Shown here one piece after another: positions 52,605 through 63,831 of a stretch of DNA of 64,000 nucleotides (within the stretch, counting starts at the first letter, position 1; the number at the start of each line of letters is the position of its first letter). The DNA is from Pseudaquabacterium pictum. Its GTDB lineage: Bacteria; Pseudomonadota; Gammaproteobacteria; Burkholderiales; Burkholderiaceae_C. Below the pieces are notes generated by a model, which saw nothing but the letters and a program-made list of their open reading frames with translations, was not told the DNA's origin and did no database searches. Position numbers and translations under genes: made by a program. The DNA lies in contig NZ_BJCL01000023.1 of assembly GCF_005403045.1 (NCBI RefSeq), positions 1 to 64,000 of the forward strand. Reading direction: 5' to 3'.

Positions 52605-53567
52605 ATGCGAGTCCATCTCCTTGTTTTAGATGGCGTGTTCGACCTCGGCCTCGCGGCCCTCACCGACACGCTGAGCACAGCCAACCAACTGGCTGGCTCG
52701 ATGAGTCAGGCGCCAGCACCCATCGAGGTCACCTTGGTCGGTGTAAGACGGCGCGTGCGCACGGCGCAAGGTTTGACGGTGCCTGTGGTGCCAGTCGGCG
52801 AAGTGATGAACCCCGACGCCGTGCTCGTGCCCGCGCTCGGCGCCAACATGCCGGACACGCTCGCGGCGCGCCTGGCCCATGCGGACGTGGCCGACGCCGC
52901 CGTCGCGTTGCGGCGGTGGGCCGGCGCCGGCGCGCTGGTCGGCGCTGCCTGTACCGGCACCTTCTTGCTGGCGGAGAGCGCGCTGCTCGACGGTCAACGC
53001 GCCACGACGTCCTGGTGGCTGGCGCCGGCGTTTCGGCAGCGCTATCCGCGCGTGTCACTCGACGAATCCCGCATGCTCGTGAACTCGGCCGGCTTCACCA
53101 CGGCCGGTGCCGCACTGGCTCACCTCGATCTGGCCTTGGGCATGGTGCGCACTGGCAGCCCGACGCTGGCGGCGCTGGCGGCTCGCTACCTGCTGGTCGA
53201 GGCACGGGGCTCGCAAGCCGAGTTTGTGATCCCCGATCACCTCGCGCACGCAGACCCGCTGGTCGAGCGCTTTGAGGGCTGGGCCCGAAAGCAGCTCGCG
53301 CACGGGTTCTCGCTGGCCCAGGCGGCCGTCGCCGTGGGCGCCAGCGAACGCACCCTGGCGCGGCGCCTGCAGGGCGTGTTGGGCAAGTCGCCCCTGTCGT
53401 ACTTTCAGGACCTGCGCGTCGAGCGCGCGGTGCATCTGCTGCGCACCAGCAACGACAGCGTCGATCAGATCGCCGCGCAAATCGGCTACTCGGACGGCGT
53501 GACCCTGCGTGCATTGTTGCGACGCAAGCTGGGCCGCGGCGTCAGGGAGTTGCGCGCGGGGGCCTGA
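52605..53567 (+). CDS. GlxA-family transcriptional regulator (DJ-1/PfpI plus AraC HTH)
   Basis: 320 residues. The N-terminal DJ-1/PfpI domain has its nucleophile-elbow cysteine C116 in GAACTGTFLLAE. The C-terminal AraC-type helix-turn-helix occupies about 220-316 (LAQAAVAVGASERTLARRLQ and IAAQIGYSDGVTLRALLRRKLG). It is divergent from the ABM-dienelactone hydrolase pair, so probably regulates them. An AT-rich stretch with GATATC (about 52590) precedes its start. Confidence 0.92.
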   Translation: MRVHLLVLDGVFDLGLAALTDTLSTANQLAGSMSQAPAPIEVTLVGVRRRVRTAQGLTVPVVPVGEVMNPDAVLVPALGANMPDTLAARLAHADVADAAVALRRWAGAGALVGAACTGTFLLAESALLDGQRATTSWWLAPAFRQRYPRVSLDESRMLVNSAGFTTAGAALAHLDLALGMVRTGSPTLAALAARYLLVEARGSQAEFVIPDHLAHADPLVERFEGWARKQLAHGFSLAQAAVAVGASERTLARRLQGVLGKSPLSYFQDLRVERAVHLLRTSNDSVDQIAAQIGYSDGVTLRALLRRKLGRGVRELRAGA

Positions 53568-53821
53568 TCGGCTTCGCGCGGAGCAAGCGCTGGGGCGTTG
53601 AACAGCGCGAAAGTTGTCATTGCCAAACATCTGCAGATGGTCGGGTCAAGCCGCAGACATGCCCAGACTCGTCGCCGGAAACCTGTCGTTCAGCAGCTCG
53701 CCGAGACCATGACTGCGCGTGCGGGGCGACCGGCCGGTAGTGGCCGACTGCGGTCACTCCCCCATGACGATTCAGCGCGCAACCACGCCGCGCAGTCGCC
53801 GCCCCACCACCCGCCCAGCCC
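53568..53821. other. Non-coding stretch between two convergent genes
   Basis: 254 bases with no supported gene, no T-run terminator and no strong promoter. The frames resemble repeat-derived noise (small fragments rich in SRRAAERQ, on the minus strand). Confidence 0.3.
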
Positions 53822-55792
<1,971 letters not shown>

Positions 55793-55863
55793 GCGCGGGC
55801 GTGGCTGGGCAGTGGTGCCCCGAGTGTGCCGCGGGATCGGCGACCGCTGCCGCTGCGCGGCAA

Positions 55864-58653
55864 TCAGCGACCGGGCAGCGACGGCCCCAGCGTCTGCAGC
55901 AGCTGGCGCACTTCAGCCTGCTGGCCGAAGCCGTCGCCCAGCGCGGCCAGCCGGTCGAGCTCGGCCTTGGCCTTGGCCCGCTCGCCGCCCTGCAACAGGA
56001 TGCGCGCCAGCGTCAGCCGCAGTGCCGGGGCCTGCGGCGCCGCGGCCACGGCGGCGCGCTGGGTGGTGGCGGCGGTGTCGAACTGGCCCTCGGCCGCCTG
56101 GGCCTGGGCCAGGGTGTCCAGCAGGTCGGCGTTCTGCGGTGCCGCGGCCACCGCCCGTTCGGCCAGGCCGCGTGCGCCGGGCTGCTTCAGTTGCAGCCGC
56201 ACCATGGCCAGGTTGTTGAGCGCCAGCGCATGGTCGGCCTGCACCGTCAACAGGCGTTCATAGTGCTTCTGGGCGGCGGCGAGGTCGCCGTGGACCTGGG
56301 CGGCGGCGGCCATCGCAAACAGCAGCGGCACATCGCCGGGGTGGCTGCGCAGCCACTGCGCGGCAAAGGCCTCGGCCTCGGCCGGTCGCTCGCCCTGGGC
56401 CAGCACCTGGTACAGCCGCACCGACGCGGCGCCGGGCGACTGCCGCGTCAGCGCCTGGCGCAGCGCCGCCGCCGCGCCGGCCCACTGGCCTTGCCGGGCC
56501 AGCACCTCGCCTTCCAGCAGGTGGCCCACCGCATCGCCCGGCTGCTCGGCCTGCACCTTGCGCGCCAGGGCCAGGGCCTTGTCGGACTGCTGCAGCGCCA
56601 GGGCCACCAGGATGGCCTGCACCCGCGCCTCCAGCAGCGCGGGCGCCAGTTCCAGCGCGCGCTGGCTGCTGCGCTGGGCCATCTCGGGCTGGCCGGCGGC
56701 CAGGTAGGCCTCGGCCATGCCCACATGGCCCTGCGGCGACCGTGGCTGCAGCGTGACCATCTTGCCGAAGCTGGTCAGGGCCTGGCTGGTCTGGCCCAGG
56801 CGCAGCTGGCAGCGGGCCAGCAGGGCCAGCAGCTCCATGTTGTCGGGCAGGGCGGCCTCGGCCGTCTGGGCCGCAGCCAGCGCGGCCTCGGCCCGGCCCT
56901 GGGTGGCATGGTGGTTGACCAGCGCCACCCGCGCCGCCACGTCGCCCGGCGCAGCGGCGATGGCGGCATCCAGCTGCGCCTGCACCGTGGCCGCAGGTGC
57001 GCCCTGGCGGGCCAGCACCTCGGCCAGGGCCAGCATGGCGGTGGCGTTCTTCGGCTGCGCGCGGACCACGTCGGCAAAACGCTGGCGGGCCCGCTCGGCC
57101 TGGCCTTCACGCACATCCAGTGCGGCCAGCGCGGCCAGTGGCGGAAAGTAGGCCGGGCTGACCGCCAGCGCGGCCTCGAAGCTCTGTCGCGCCTCGGCGT
57201 TGCGGCCGATGCCGGCCAGCACCTGGCCACGCAGGGTCGGCGGGCTGGGGTCCCTGGGCTGCTTGCGCTCCAGCGTGGCCAGGGCCTTCAGCGCGGCGTC
57301 GGGCTGGCCGCGGGCCAGGTGGGCACTGACCAGGGCCAGGTCGGCGGTGCTGCCGCTGTCCTGGCTGGCGATGCTGCGCAGCTCGTGGAACACCTGGGCG
57401 TCGTCGCTGCGGCCGAAGGCGGCGTTGGCCACCAGGGTGCGCAGCCGCGGGTCGGTGGGCTTCAATGTGGCCAGGCGGTCGTACAGCGCCTGGGCGGCGC
57501 GGTGCTCGCCGTTGAGCATGCGTGCCTCGGCGGCCATGGCCAGCACCTCGGCGCTGGCGTCGGGCCGGTCGACCAGCGGAGACAGCGTGGCCAGGGCCTT
57601 GGGCAGCTGGCCCAGCCGCAGCTGGGCCTTGGCCAGCTGGCGGCGCGCCACCGGGTTGCCCGGCGCCAGCGCCGCGGCCTTGGCGAAGTGCGCCTCGGCC
57701 TGCTGGGGCGAGCCCATCATCAGCTCGTTCTCGCCAGCGGTCAGCAGCAGCGCCACGTTGTCGGGCAGCACCCGCAGCAGACCCTGGAAGACTTCGCGCG
57801 CCCGTGCATGCTCGCCGGCCACGAAGGCCAGCTGGCCGTCGGCCATCACGGTGTTGATGTTGCGTGCGGCGCGCTGCTGCAGTGCCGCCAGGTGCGCCTT
57901 GGCGCCTGGCAGGTCGCCCTCGGCCACATGCAGCGACATCAGCGCCATGCGCGGTGCCACCAGGTCGGCGCCGGCAGCCACCGCCTTCTCGAAGGCCTGG
58001 CGCGCCGCGGCCTGGCCACCGGGCTGGCGCAGGTGCAGGTCGCCCAGCAGCACCCAGGCCTCGGCCAGGCCGGGGTGGCTGGCTGCCACCGCTTCGGCCA
58101 GGCCGACGGCCTTGGGCACCTGCTTGTCCAGGGCCGCCAGCCGGGCCTGTGCCAGCAGCGCCTGCGGCGCCTGCGGCGCGGCCTGCAGCGCCAGATCGAC
58201 AGCGGTCTGTGCACCGGGCAGGTTGCCCATCGCCAGCTCGGCGCCGGCCACCGCTGCCATCAGCCGGGCCTGGGCCGCCGGGTCGGCCAGGCGGGTCTGG
58301 CCGAAGGCCTGGCCGACCCGGCCGTGCTGGCCGCTCTGCAGCAGGGCCTCGGCCAGCACCGGCAGGGCCTGGTCCTCGTGGGCGCCGTACTCCAGCGCCC
58401 GCTGCAGTTCGATGGCCGCGGCGGCGCCGTCGCCATCGGCCAGCAGGCGCTCGCCCAGCAGCAGCCGGGCCACGCCCGACTTCGGATAGGCCTGGACCAG
58501 GTTCTTCAGGTCGGTGCGCTGCACCTCGACGCTGGCAGTGGCGGCGCGCGCCCGCACCTTGGCGATGGCGGCCTGCTCCTGCTTGCCGCAGCCCGCCAGG
58601 GCCAGCGCCGCCAGCAGGCAGGCGATGGCAAGCGGATGGCGGCAGGTGGGCAC
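55864..58653 (-). CDS. PrsT-like TPR lipoprotein (PEP-CTERM/exosortase type)
   Basis: 929 residues from a GTG start (complement of 58651-58653) with GAGGA seven bases ahead. The N-terminus is a lipoprotein signal with lipobox LALAGC. The rest is about 20 TPR-like helical pairs. Length, lipobox and repeat pattern match PrsT, the TPR lipoprotein of XrtA exosortase/exopolysaccharide loci, but no exosortase or EPS gene is in the window, so the copy is an orphan or a relative. Confidence 0.75.
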   Translation of the reverse strand: MPTCRHPLAIACLLAALALAGCGKQEQAAIAKVRARAATASVEVQRTDLKNLVQAYPKSGVARLLLGERLLADGDGAAAAIELQRALEYGAHEDQALPVLAEALLQSGQHGRVGQAFGQTRLADPAAQARLMAAVAGAELAMGNLPGAQTAVDLALQAAPQAPQALLAQARLAALDKQVPKAVGLAEAVAASHPGLAEAWVLLGDLHLRQPGGQAAARQAFEKAVAAGADLVAPRMALMSLHVAEGDLPGAKAHLAALQQRAARNINTVMADGQLAFVAGEHARAREVFQGLLRVLPDNVALLLTAGENELMMGSPQQAEAHFAKAAALAPGNPVARRQLAKAQLRLGQLPKALATLSPLVDRPDASAEVLAMAAEARMLNGEHRAAQALYDRLATLKPTDPRLRTLVANAAFGRSDDAQVFHELRSIASQDSGSTADLALVSAHLARGQPDAALKALATLERKQPRDPSPPTLRGQVLAGIGRNAEARQSFEAALAVSPAYFPPLAALAALDVREGQAERARQRFADVVRAQPKNATAMLALAEVLARQGAPAATVQAQLDAAIAAAPGDVAARVALVNHHATQGRAEAALAAAQTAEAALPDNMELLALLARCQLRLGQTSQALTSFGKMVTLQPRSPQGHVGMAEAYLAAGQPEMAQRSSQRALELAPALLEARVQAILVALALQQSDKALALARKVQAEQPGDAVGHLLEGEVLARQGQWAGAAAALRQALTRQSPGAASVRLYQVLAQGERPAEAEAFAAQWLRSHPGDVPLLFAMAAAAQVHGDLAAAQKHYERLLTVQADHALALNNLAMVRLQLKQPGARGLAERAVAAAPQNADLLDTLAQAQAAEGQFDTAATTQRAAVAAAPQAPALRLTLARILLQGGERAKAKAELDRLAALGDGFGQQAEVRQLLQTLGPSLPGR

Positions 58654-58767
58654 GGGCGGATCCTCGGGCGGGCGGTGCGAAAGGCGCGAGATTATGTCGG
58701 CGCGCGTCTGCCGCCACCCCACCACCTGCAGGGGTGGCAGGCCCATCCGTGCAGCCTGCACGCGGCA

Positions 58768-58810
58768 GCCACCAAACGCAGCGGCCCGCCCGGTTGCCCG
58801 GGCGGGCCGC
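58768..58810 (-). terminator. Intrinsic-type terminator of acnB
   Basis: GCGGCCCGCCCGG at 58781-58793 pairs perfectly over 13 bases with 58798-58810, loop TTGC. On the minus strand it is followed by TGCGTTTGGTGG, only weakly U-rich. It lies 25 bases past the acnB stop. Confidence 0.65.
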
Positions 58811-58834
58811 TGCCCTCCAGCCTGCCGACGGGGC

Positions 58835-61441
58835 TCAGCAGGACGCCACGGTGCCCTTGGCGTTGTCGGCGTTTTCGGCGTACTCGGGGATCTGGTCGAA
58901 GTTCAGGTACTTGTAGATCGCCGCGCCGTCCTTGTTCACCACGCCCATGGCTTCCTGGTACTCGGCCACGGTGGGCAGCTTGCCCATCTTGCTGGCGATG
59001 GCGGCCAGCTCGGCCGAGGCCAGGAACACATTGGTGTTCTTGCCCAGGCGGTTGGGGAAGTTGCGGGTGCTGGTGGAGACCACGGTGGCGCCTTCACGCA
59101 CCTGGGCCTGGTTGCCCATGCACAGGCTGCAGCCGGGCATCTCGGTGCGCGCACCGGCGGTGCCAAAGGCGGCGTAATGGCCTTCCTTGATCAGCTCGCT
59201 CTGGTCCATCTTGGTGGGCGGGGCCACCCACAGCTTGACCGGGATGTCGCGCTGGCCGCCCAGCAGCTTGGCGGCGGCGCGGAAGTGGCCGATGTTGGTC
59301 ATGCACGAGCCGATGAAGGCCTCGTCGATCTTGGTGCCGGCCACCTCGGACAGCAGCTTGGCGTCGTCCGGGTCGTTCGGGCAGCAGACCACCGGCTCCT
59401 TCAGCTCGTTCAGGTCGATCTCGATGACGGCGGCGTATTCGGCGTCGGCATCGGGCTCCAGCAGCGTCGGGTTGGCCAGCCAGGCTTCCACCTTCTCGAT
59501 GCGGCGGCGCAGGGTCTTGGCGTCCTGGTAGCCGTCGGCGATCATGTTCTTCATCAGCACCACGTTGCTGCGCAGGTACTCGATGATCGGCTCCTTGTTG
59601 AGCTTGATCGTGCAGCCGGCGGCGCTGCGCTCGGCGCTGGCGTCGCTCAGCTCGAAGGCCTGTTCCACCTTCAGGTCGGGCAGGCCCTCGATCTCGAGGA
59701 TGCGGCCGCTGAACACGTTCTTCTTGCCGGCCTTGGCCACGGTCAGCAGGCCGGCCTTGATGGCGTACAGCGGGATGGCATGCACCAGGTCACGCAGGGT
59801 GACGCCGGGCTGCATCGTGCCCTTGTAGCGCACCAGCACGCTCTCGGGCATGTCCAGCGGCATCACGCCGGTGGCCGCGCCGAAGGCCACCAGGCCCGAG
59901 CCGGCCGGGAAGCTGATGCCGATCGGGAAGCGGGTGTGGCTGTCGCCGCCGGTGCCCACGGTGTCGGGCAGCAGCAGGCGGTTCAGCCAGCTGTGGATCA
60001 CGCCGTCGCCCGGGCGCAGGCTGACGCCGCCGCGGTTGCTGATGAAGCTGGGCAGCTCGCGGTGGGTCTTCACGTCCACCGGCTTGGGGTAGGCGGCGGT
60101 GTGGCAGAAGCTCTGCATCACCAGGTCGGCGCTGAATCCCAGGCAGGCCAGGTCCTTCAGTTCATCCCGCGTCATCGGGCCGGTGGTGTCCTGGCTGCCC
60201 ACGGTGGTCATCTTGGGCTCGCAGTAGGTGCCCGGGCGCACGCCCTGGCCCTCGGGCAGGCCAACGGCGCGGCCGACCATCTTCTGCGCTAGCGTGAAGC
60301 CGGCCTGGGTGGCGGCCGGCGGCTGCGGCAGGCGGAACACGGTGCTGGCCGGCAGGCCGAGGAATTCACGCGCCTTGGCGGTGAGGCTGCGGCCGATGAT
60401 CAGGTTGATGCGGCCGCCGGCGCGCACTTCGTCGAACAGCACGTCGCTGCGAAGCTGGAAGGTGGTGACCAGCTGCCCGCCCTTGGTGATCTTGCCGTCG
60501 TAGGGGTGGATGTCGATGACATCGCCCATCTCCAGGCCGCCCACGTCCACCTCGATCGGCAGGGCGCCCGAGTCTTCCTGCGTGTTGAAGAAGATCGGGG
60601 CGATCTTGCCGCCCAGGGTGACACCGCCGAAGCGCTTGTTCGGCACGAACGGGATGTCCTGGCCGGTGGCCCAGATGACGCTGTTGGTGGCGCTCTTGCG
60701 GCTGGAGCCGGTGCCCACCACGTCGCCCACGTAGGCCACCAGGTGGCCGTTCTTCTTCAGGTCCTCGATGAACTGCATCGGGCCACGCTTGCCGTCTTCC
60801 TCGGGCTTGAAGGCCGCGCCCTCGCGCGTGTTCTTCAGCATCGCCAGGTAGTGCAGCGGGATGTCGGGGCGGCTCCAGGCGTCGGGCGCGGGGCTCAGGT
60901 CGTCGGTGTTGGTCTCGCCGGGCACCTTGAAGACGGTGACGGTGATGGTCTTGGCGACTTCAGGGCGGGTGGTGAACCACTCGGCGTCGGCCCAGCTCTG
61001 CATCACCTCTTGGGCCTTGGCATTGCCGGCCTTGGCCTTGTCGGCCACGTCGTTGAAGAAGTCGAACATCAGCAGCGTCTTCTTCAGGGCGGCGGCGGCC
61101 ACGCTGGCCACCTCGGCATCGTCGAGAAGCTCGATCAGCGGATGCACGTTGTAGCCGCCCACCATGGTGCCCAGCAGCTCGGTGGCCTTGGCCTTGGAGA
61201 TCAGGCCCACGGCCAGGTCACCATGCGCCACCGCGGCCAGGAAACTGGCCTTGACCTTGGCCGCATCGTCCACGCCCGGCGGCACGCGGTGGGTCAGCAG
61301 GTCCAGCAGGAAGGCGTCCTCGCCGGCCGGCGGTGCCTTGATCAGCTCGATCAGCTCGGCCGTCTGCGAGGCCGACAGCGGCAGCGGCGGGATGCCGAGG
61401 GCGGCGCGTTCGGCCGTGTGTTGGCGATAGGCTTGCAGCAT
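58835..61441 (-). CDS. acnB: Aconitate hydratase B
   Basis: 868 residues, the normal AcnB length. Interconverts citrate and isocitrate in the TCA cycle through a 4Fe-4S cluster. The N-terminal HEAT-like domain (1-160) leads to a swivel domain, then catalytic blocks [27 protein letters not shown] and CSLCMGNQA with the cluster cysteines. Preceded by a promoter with an embedded palindrome. Neighbours (CitE-like, mdh) are TCA-related. Confidence 0.98.
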   Translation of the reverse strand: MLQAYRQHTAERAALGIPPLPLSASQTAELIELIKAPPAGEDAFLLDLLTHRVPPGVDDAAKVKASFLAAVAHGDLAVGLISKAKATELLGTMVGGYNVHPLIELLDDAEVASVAAAALKKTLLMFDFFNDVADKAKAGNAKAQEVMQSWADAEWFTTRPEVAKTITVTVFKVPGETNTDDLSPAPDAWSRPDIPLHYLAMLKNTREGAAFKPEEDGKRGPMQFIEDLKKNGHLVAYVGDVVGTGSSRKSATNSVIWATGQDIPFVPNKRFGGVTLGGKIAPIFFNTQEDSGALPIEVDVGGLEMGDVIDIHPYDGKITKGGQLVTTFQLRSDVLFDEVRAGGRINLIIGRSLTAKAREFLGLPASTVFRLPQPPAATQAGFTLAQKMVGRAVGLPEGQGVRPGTYCEPKMTTVGSQDTTGPMTRDELKDLACLGFSADLVMQSFCHTAAYPKPVDVKTHRELPSFISNRGGVSLRPGDGVIHSWLNRLLLPDTVGTGGDSHTRFPIGISFPAGSGLVAFGAATGVMPLDMPESVLVRYKGTMQPGVTLRDLVHAIPLYAIKAGLLTVAKAGKKNVFSGRILEIEGLPDLKVEQAFELSDASAERSAAGCTIKLNKEPIIEYLRSNVVLMKNMIADGYQDAKTLRRRIEKVEAWLANPTLLEPDADAEYAAVIEIDLNELKEPVVCCPNDPDDAKLLSEVAGTKIDEAFIGSCMTNIGHFRAAAKLLGGQRDIPVKLWVAPPTKMDQSELIKEGHYAAFGTAGARTEMPGCSLCMGNQAQVREGATVVSTSTRNFPNRLGKNTNVFLASAELAAIASKMGKLPTVAEYQEAMGVVNKDGAAIYKYLNFDQIPEYAENADNAKGTVASC

Positions 61442-61545
61442 GTCGTGGGCTCCTGTGGAACGGTGGAGAAACAGGTCGGACAGTGGATTCGGACAACCGT
61501 GGCGGCGCGTTGGCGGTCTGCGTGCAGCCTACGGGTTAATCCCAT

Positions 61546-61573
61546 ATTTTATGTCTTATATAAGACTTGCCAA
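61546..61573 (-). promoter_or_regulatory. acnB promoter
   Basis: On the minus strand TTGGCA (complement of 61568-61573), 16-base spacer, TAAAAT (complement of 61546-61551). The start would be about 100 bases upstream of the acnB ATG. AT-rich island in GC-rich DNA. Confidence 0.65.
61553..61566. promoter_or_regulatory. Perfect palindromic operator inside the acnB promoter spacer
   Basis: GTCTTATATAAGAC, a 14-base perfect palindrome, fills the -35/-10 spacer. This placement would let a dimeric regulator exclude RNA polymerase. It resembles GntR-type operators described near TCA-cycle genes of related bacteria, recalled rather than searched. Confidence 0.7.
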
Positions 61574-61625
61574 GCGCTTTTTGCAGTGCAGCAGCGCAGC
61601 CGGCTGATTGTGGCGCAGCGGGGCG

Positions 61626-61651
61626 CAAAAAAGCCCGCTCGGTGGCGGGCT
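61626..61651 (-). terminator. Intrinsic terminator downstream of the small membrane gene
   Basis: AGCCCGC (61632-61638) pairs with GCGGGCT (61645-61651), loop TCGGTG; on the minus strand a run of six T follows. It closes the transcript of the 44-residue gene ahead of the acnB promoter. Confidence 0.85.
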
Positions 61652-61702
61652 GGCGGTCAGGGCCGGGTGGGCGGGCACGGTGGCCGGGCCCGGCGCGCTG
61701 GC

Positions 61703-61837
61703 TCAGGCGTTGTCGCGCATCCACTGTTCGGCATAGGCGTCCGAGCGGGCCTGGGCCTTGGCACCGCTGGTCATCAGCCACACCAGGGAGCCGGTGGCAA
61801 ACAGCAGCGGCACGAGAGCAAGAATCACGTTGATCAT
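61703..61837 (-). CDS. Small single-span membrane protein
   Basis: 44 residues: an N-terminal hydrophobic segment (INVILALVPLLFATGSLVWLM), then a hydrophilic tail with AQARSDAYAEQWMRDNA. It was too short for a standard ORF listing. A strong terminator lies 50 bases downstream. No convincing Shine-Dalgarno was seen ahead of its ATG (complement of 61835-61837), so translation is not certain. No family known to me. Confidence 0.55.
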   Translation of the reverse strand: MINVILALVPLLFATGSLVWLMTSGAKAQARSDAYAEQWMRDNA

Positions 61838-61999
61838 GGGGAGGATGGGTCAGGGTTGAGACGCAGGCCGCAGCGGCTGCCATGGCATGCTGCGGCGCAG
61901 CATACATGATCCATGTCAAGCCGCCGGGGCCGACCCGGATGGCCCCGGATCGATGGGGATATCGGCCAACGCGTCGCCGGCTTGAGGCCGGCGTGGCGC

Positions 62000-62689
62000 T
62001 CAGCGTGTGGGCGGTGGCGCCACGTCAGCGGGTGGCGTGACGGGCGCCACAGGCATGGCGGCCTCCGACGCTGGCGCCGATGCGGCGCTGGCTGCGGGCG
62101 CGGCCACCGGTGCCGGCGCCACGATGCCGATGCCCTGGGCCGCGCCGGCAGCGGTGGCGGCGGCCACCGCCGCATGCTGCTCGGCATGCATGCAGCCATC
62201 GACCATGCGCTGGCCGCGCCGGGCGTTCATCAGCATCGATTTCGCCGGGATCTGCAGCCAGACGATGCCGTTGTCCGGATCTTCGAGCCGCACGGCGCCG
62301 GTGGTGGTCTCGCGCGGCAGCATGCGGTAGTGCTTGCCCTGGTGGCTGACGGTGAAGTACCCGGCCTGGGCAGCCATCGGCTGCACCACCACCCGCTGGT
62401 TGAATTCACAGTCGGCCGTGCCGGTCAGCACCCGCGCGGCCACGTCGAGCTGGCCGGCGCTGATCGCCTCCACCGTCTGCGTGGCCAGGGCCAGGCCCTT
62501 GGCGGTGCTGCCGGCCTGCTGCCGGGTGATGCCGGCAGCCGGCCTGGCGGGCGCCTTCGTGGGCGGCTTGGCCGCGGGTTTCGCGACCGGCTTGGCGGAC
62601 GGCTTGACGGGCGTGTTGGCCAGGGCGGTGCTGCCAAGCAGCAGGGCGGCACTGGTCAGCGCAGCGGTACACAGGGGATGCAGCGGCAT
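62000..62689 (-). CDS. Exported hypothetical protein with K/A/P-rich linker
   Basis: 229 residues. Signal peptide (LTSAALLLGSTALA) then a lysine/proline/alanine linker (about 28-52). A compact central domain spans about 65-175, with a CEFNQRVVV strand and AQAGYFTVSHQGKHYRML. A C-terminal alanine/proline-rich tail follows from about 175. No family was recognised; two cysteines (one in DCEFN, one in DGCMH) could bond. It lies 54 bases downstream of the CitE-like gene. Confidence 0.7.
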   Translation of the reverse strand: MPLHPLCTAALTSAALLLGSTALANTPVKPSAKPVAKPAAKPPTKAPARPAAGITRQQAGSTAKGLALATQTVEAISAGQLDVAARVLTGTADCEFNQRVVVQPMAAQAGYFTVSHQGKHYRMLPRETTTGAVRLEDPDNGIVWLQIPAKSMLMNARRGQRMVDGCMHAEQHAAVAAATAAGAAQGIGIVAPAPVAAPAASAASAPASEAAMPVAPVTPPADVAPPPTR

Positions 62690-62742
62690 GGGCAACGGAT
62701 CGGCAACAGGGTGGGGCGGCGGGCGATGGGGGCGGCCGGTGC

Positions 62743-63744
62743 TCAGGCCAGCGCGCCATCGCCGTAGAAGGCCAGCAGCGCTTCGGCCGGCAGCGGCTGG
62801 CCGGTGCGGCGGGCGCGGCCGATCACCTGCCAGAAATAGCGGTAGCTGGCGCGGTCGTGCAGCACATCCTGGTGGCGAATCGGCGCCCAGTCGGCGGCCT
62901 GGGCGGCCAGCAGGATGGCGATGGCGGCGTCCACCTCGGCCACGCTGGGCGAGAAGGCCTCGACGATCGGGCCGATCTGCGACGGGTGGATGCTCCACAT
63001 GCGGTTGTAGCCGAATTCACGCGCGGCGCGGCGGGCGGCGGCGGCGATGGCGGCTTCGTCCTTGAACTCGGTCACCACGCAGTGCGACGGCACCTTGCCC
63101 GCACCATGGCAGGCGGCGGCGATCTCCAGCTTGGCGCGCACCACCAGCGGGTGCTCGAACTGCCCCGGCACGCCCATCGCCGCCTGCGGAATCGCGCCGC
63201 GGTGGGCGCTGACAAAGTCCATCAGCCCGAAGCTCAGGCTCTGCACCCGGGGCAGGGCAGCCAGGGCCTGCACGTCGCGCAGGGCGCCGTGGGTCTCGAC
63301 CAGCGCATGCACCGGCAGCGCGGCGCCGCGGCCGTGCACCCGGGCAGCATGTTCGATGTGGGCGATGGCCTGCTGCAGGTCGGCCAGGTGCCGCGGCTTG
63401 GGCACCATCAGGTAGGCCAGCCGGTCGCCGGCGCGGCCGACCAGGGTGTCGACGTCATCCTGGAAGGCCGGGTGGTCGACTGGATGCACCCGCGCGCCGA
63501 CGCGGCCGAAGCGGTTGTCGGCCGACAGCGCCAGGTCGGCACACAGCCGGGCATGTTCGGCCTCGGCGCCGATGGGGGCGCCGTCCTCGCAATCCAGCGT
63601 GATGTCGAACACCGGGCCCAGTTCGGCCTGCAGCGCCAGCGCCTTGCGCATGCGGGCCTCGGTGCCGCAGTAGTGGTCGCACACCGGCAGGTCGGCAGGC
63701 GGGTCGCCCTCGTCGATCAGGGCTTGGCTGGGCAGCAGGGGCAT
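62743..63744 (-). CDS. HpcH/HpaI aldolase/citrate lyase-family protein (CitE-like)
   Basis: 333 residues. CitE/malyl-CoA lyase TIM barrel: FDITLDCEDGAPIG (substrate/metal Asp and Glu), ALPVHALVETHGALRDVQALAAL (catalytic Glu), SLSFGLMDFVSAHRG. A lone CitE-like protein beside mdh and acnB is common in Burkholderiales. It probably cleaves or condenses a CoA or malyl-CoA type compound, but the substrate is not established. Confidence 0.88.
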   Translation of the reverse strand: MPLLPSQALIDEGDPPADLPVCDHYCGTEARMRKALALQAELGPVFDITLDCEDGAPIGAEAEHARLCADLALSADNRFGRVGARVHPVDHPAFQDDVDTLVGRAGDRLAYLMVPKPRHLADLQQAIAHIEHAARVHGRGAALPVHALVETHGALRDVQALAALPRVQSLSFGLMDFVSAHRGAIPQAAMGVPGQFEHPLVVRAKLEIAAACHGAGKVPSHCVVTEFKDEAAIAAAARRAAREFGYNRMWSIHPSQIGPIVEAFSPSVAEVDAAIAILLAAQAADWAPIRHQDVLHDRASYRYFWQVIGRARRTGQPLPAEALLAFYGDGALA

Positions 63745-63831
63745 GGCGCGGATGGCGGAAAGAAAAACGGAGCTGCCGACATGATGCCGCACAGCCCCGG
63801 TGGCACGGCCCGCAGCGGGCCGGTGCAGTGG

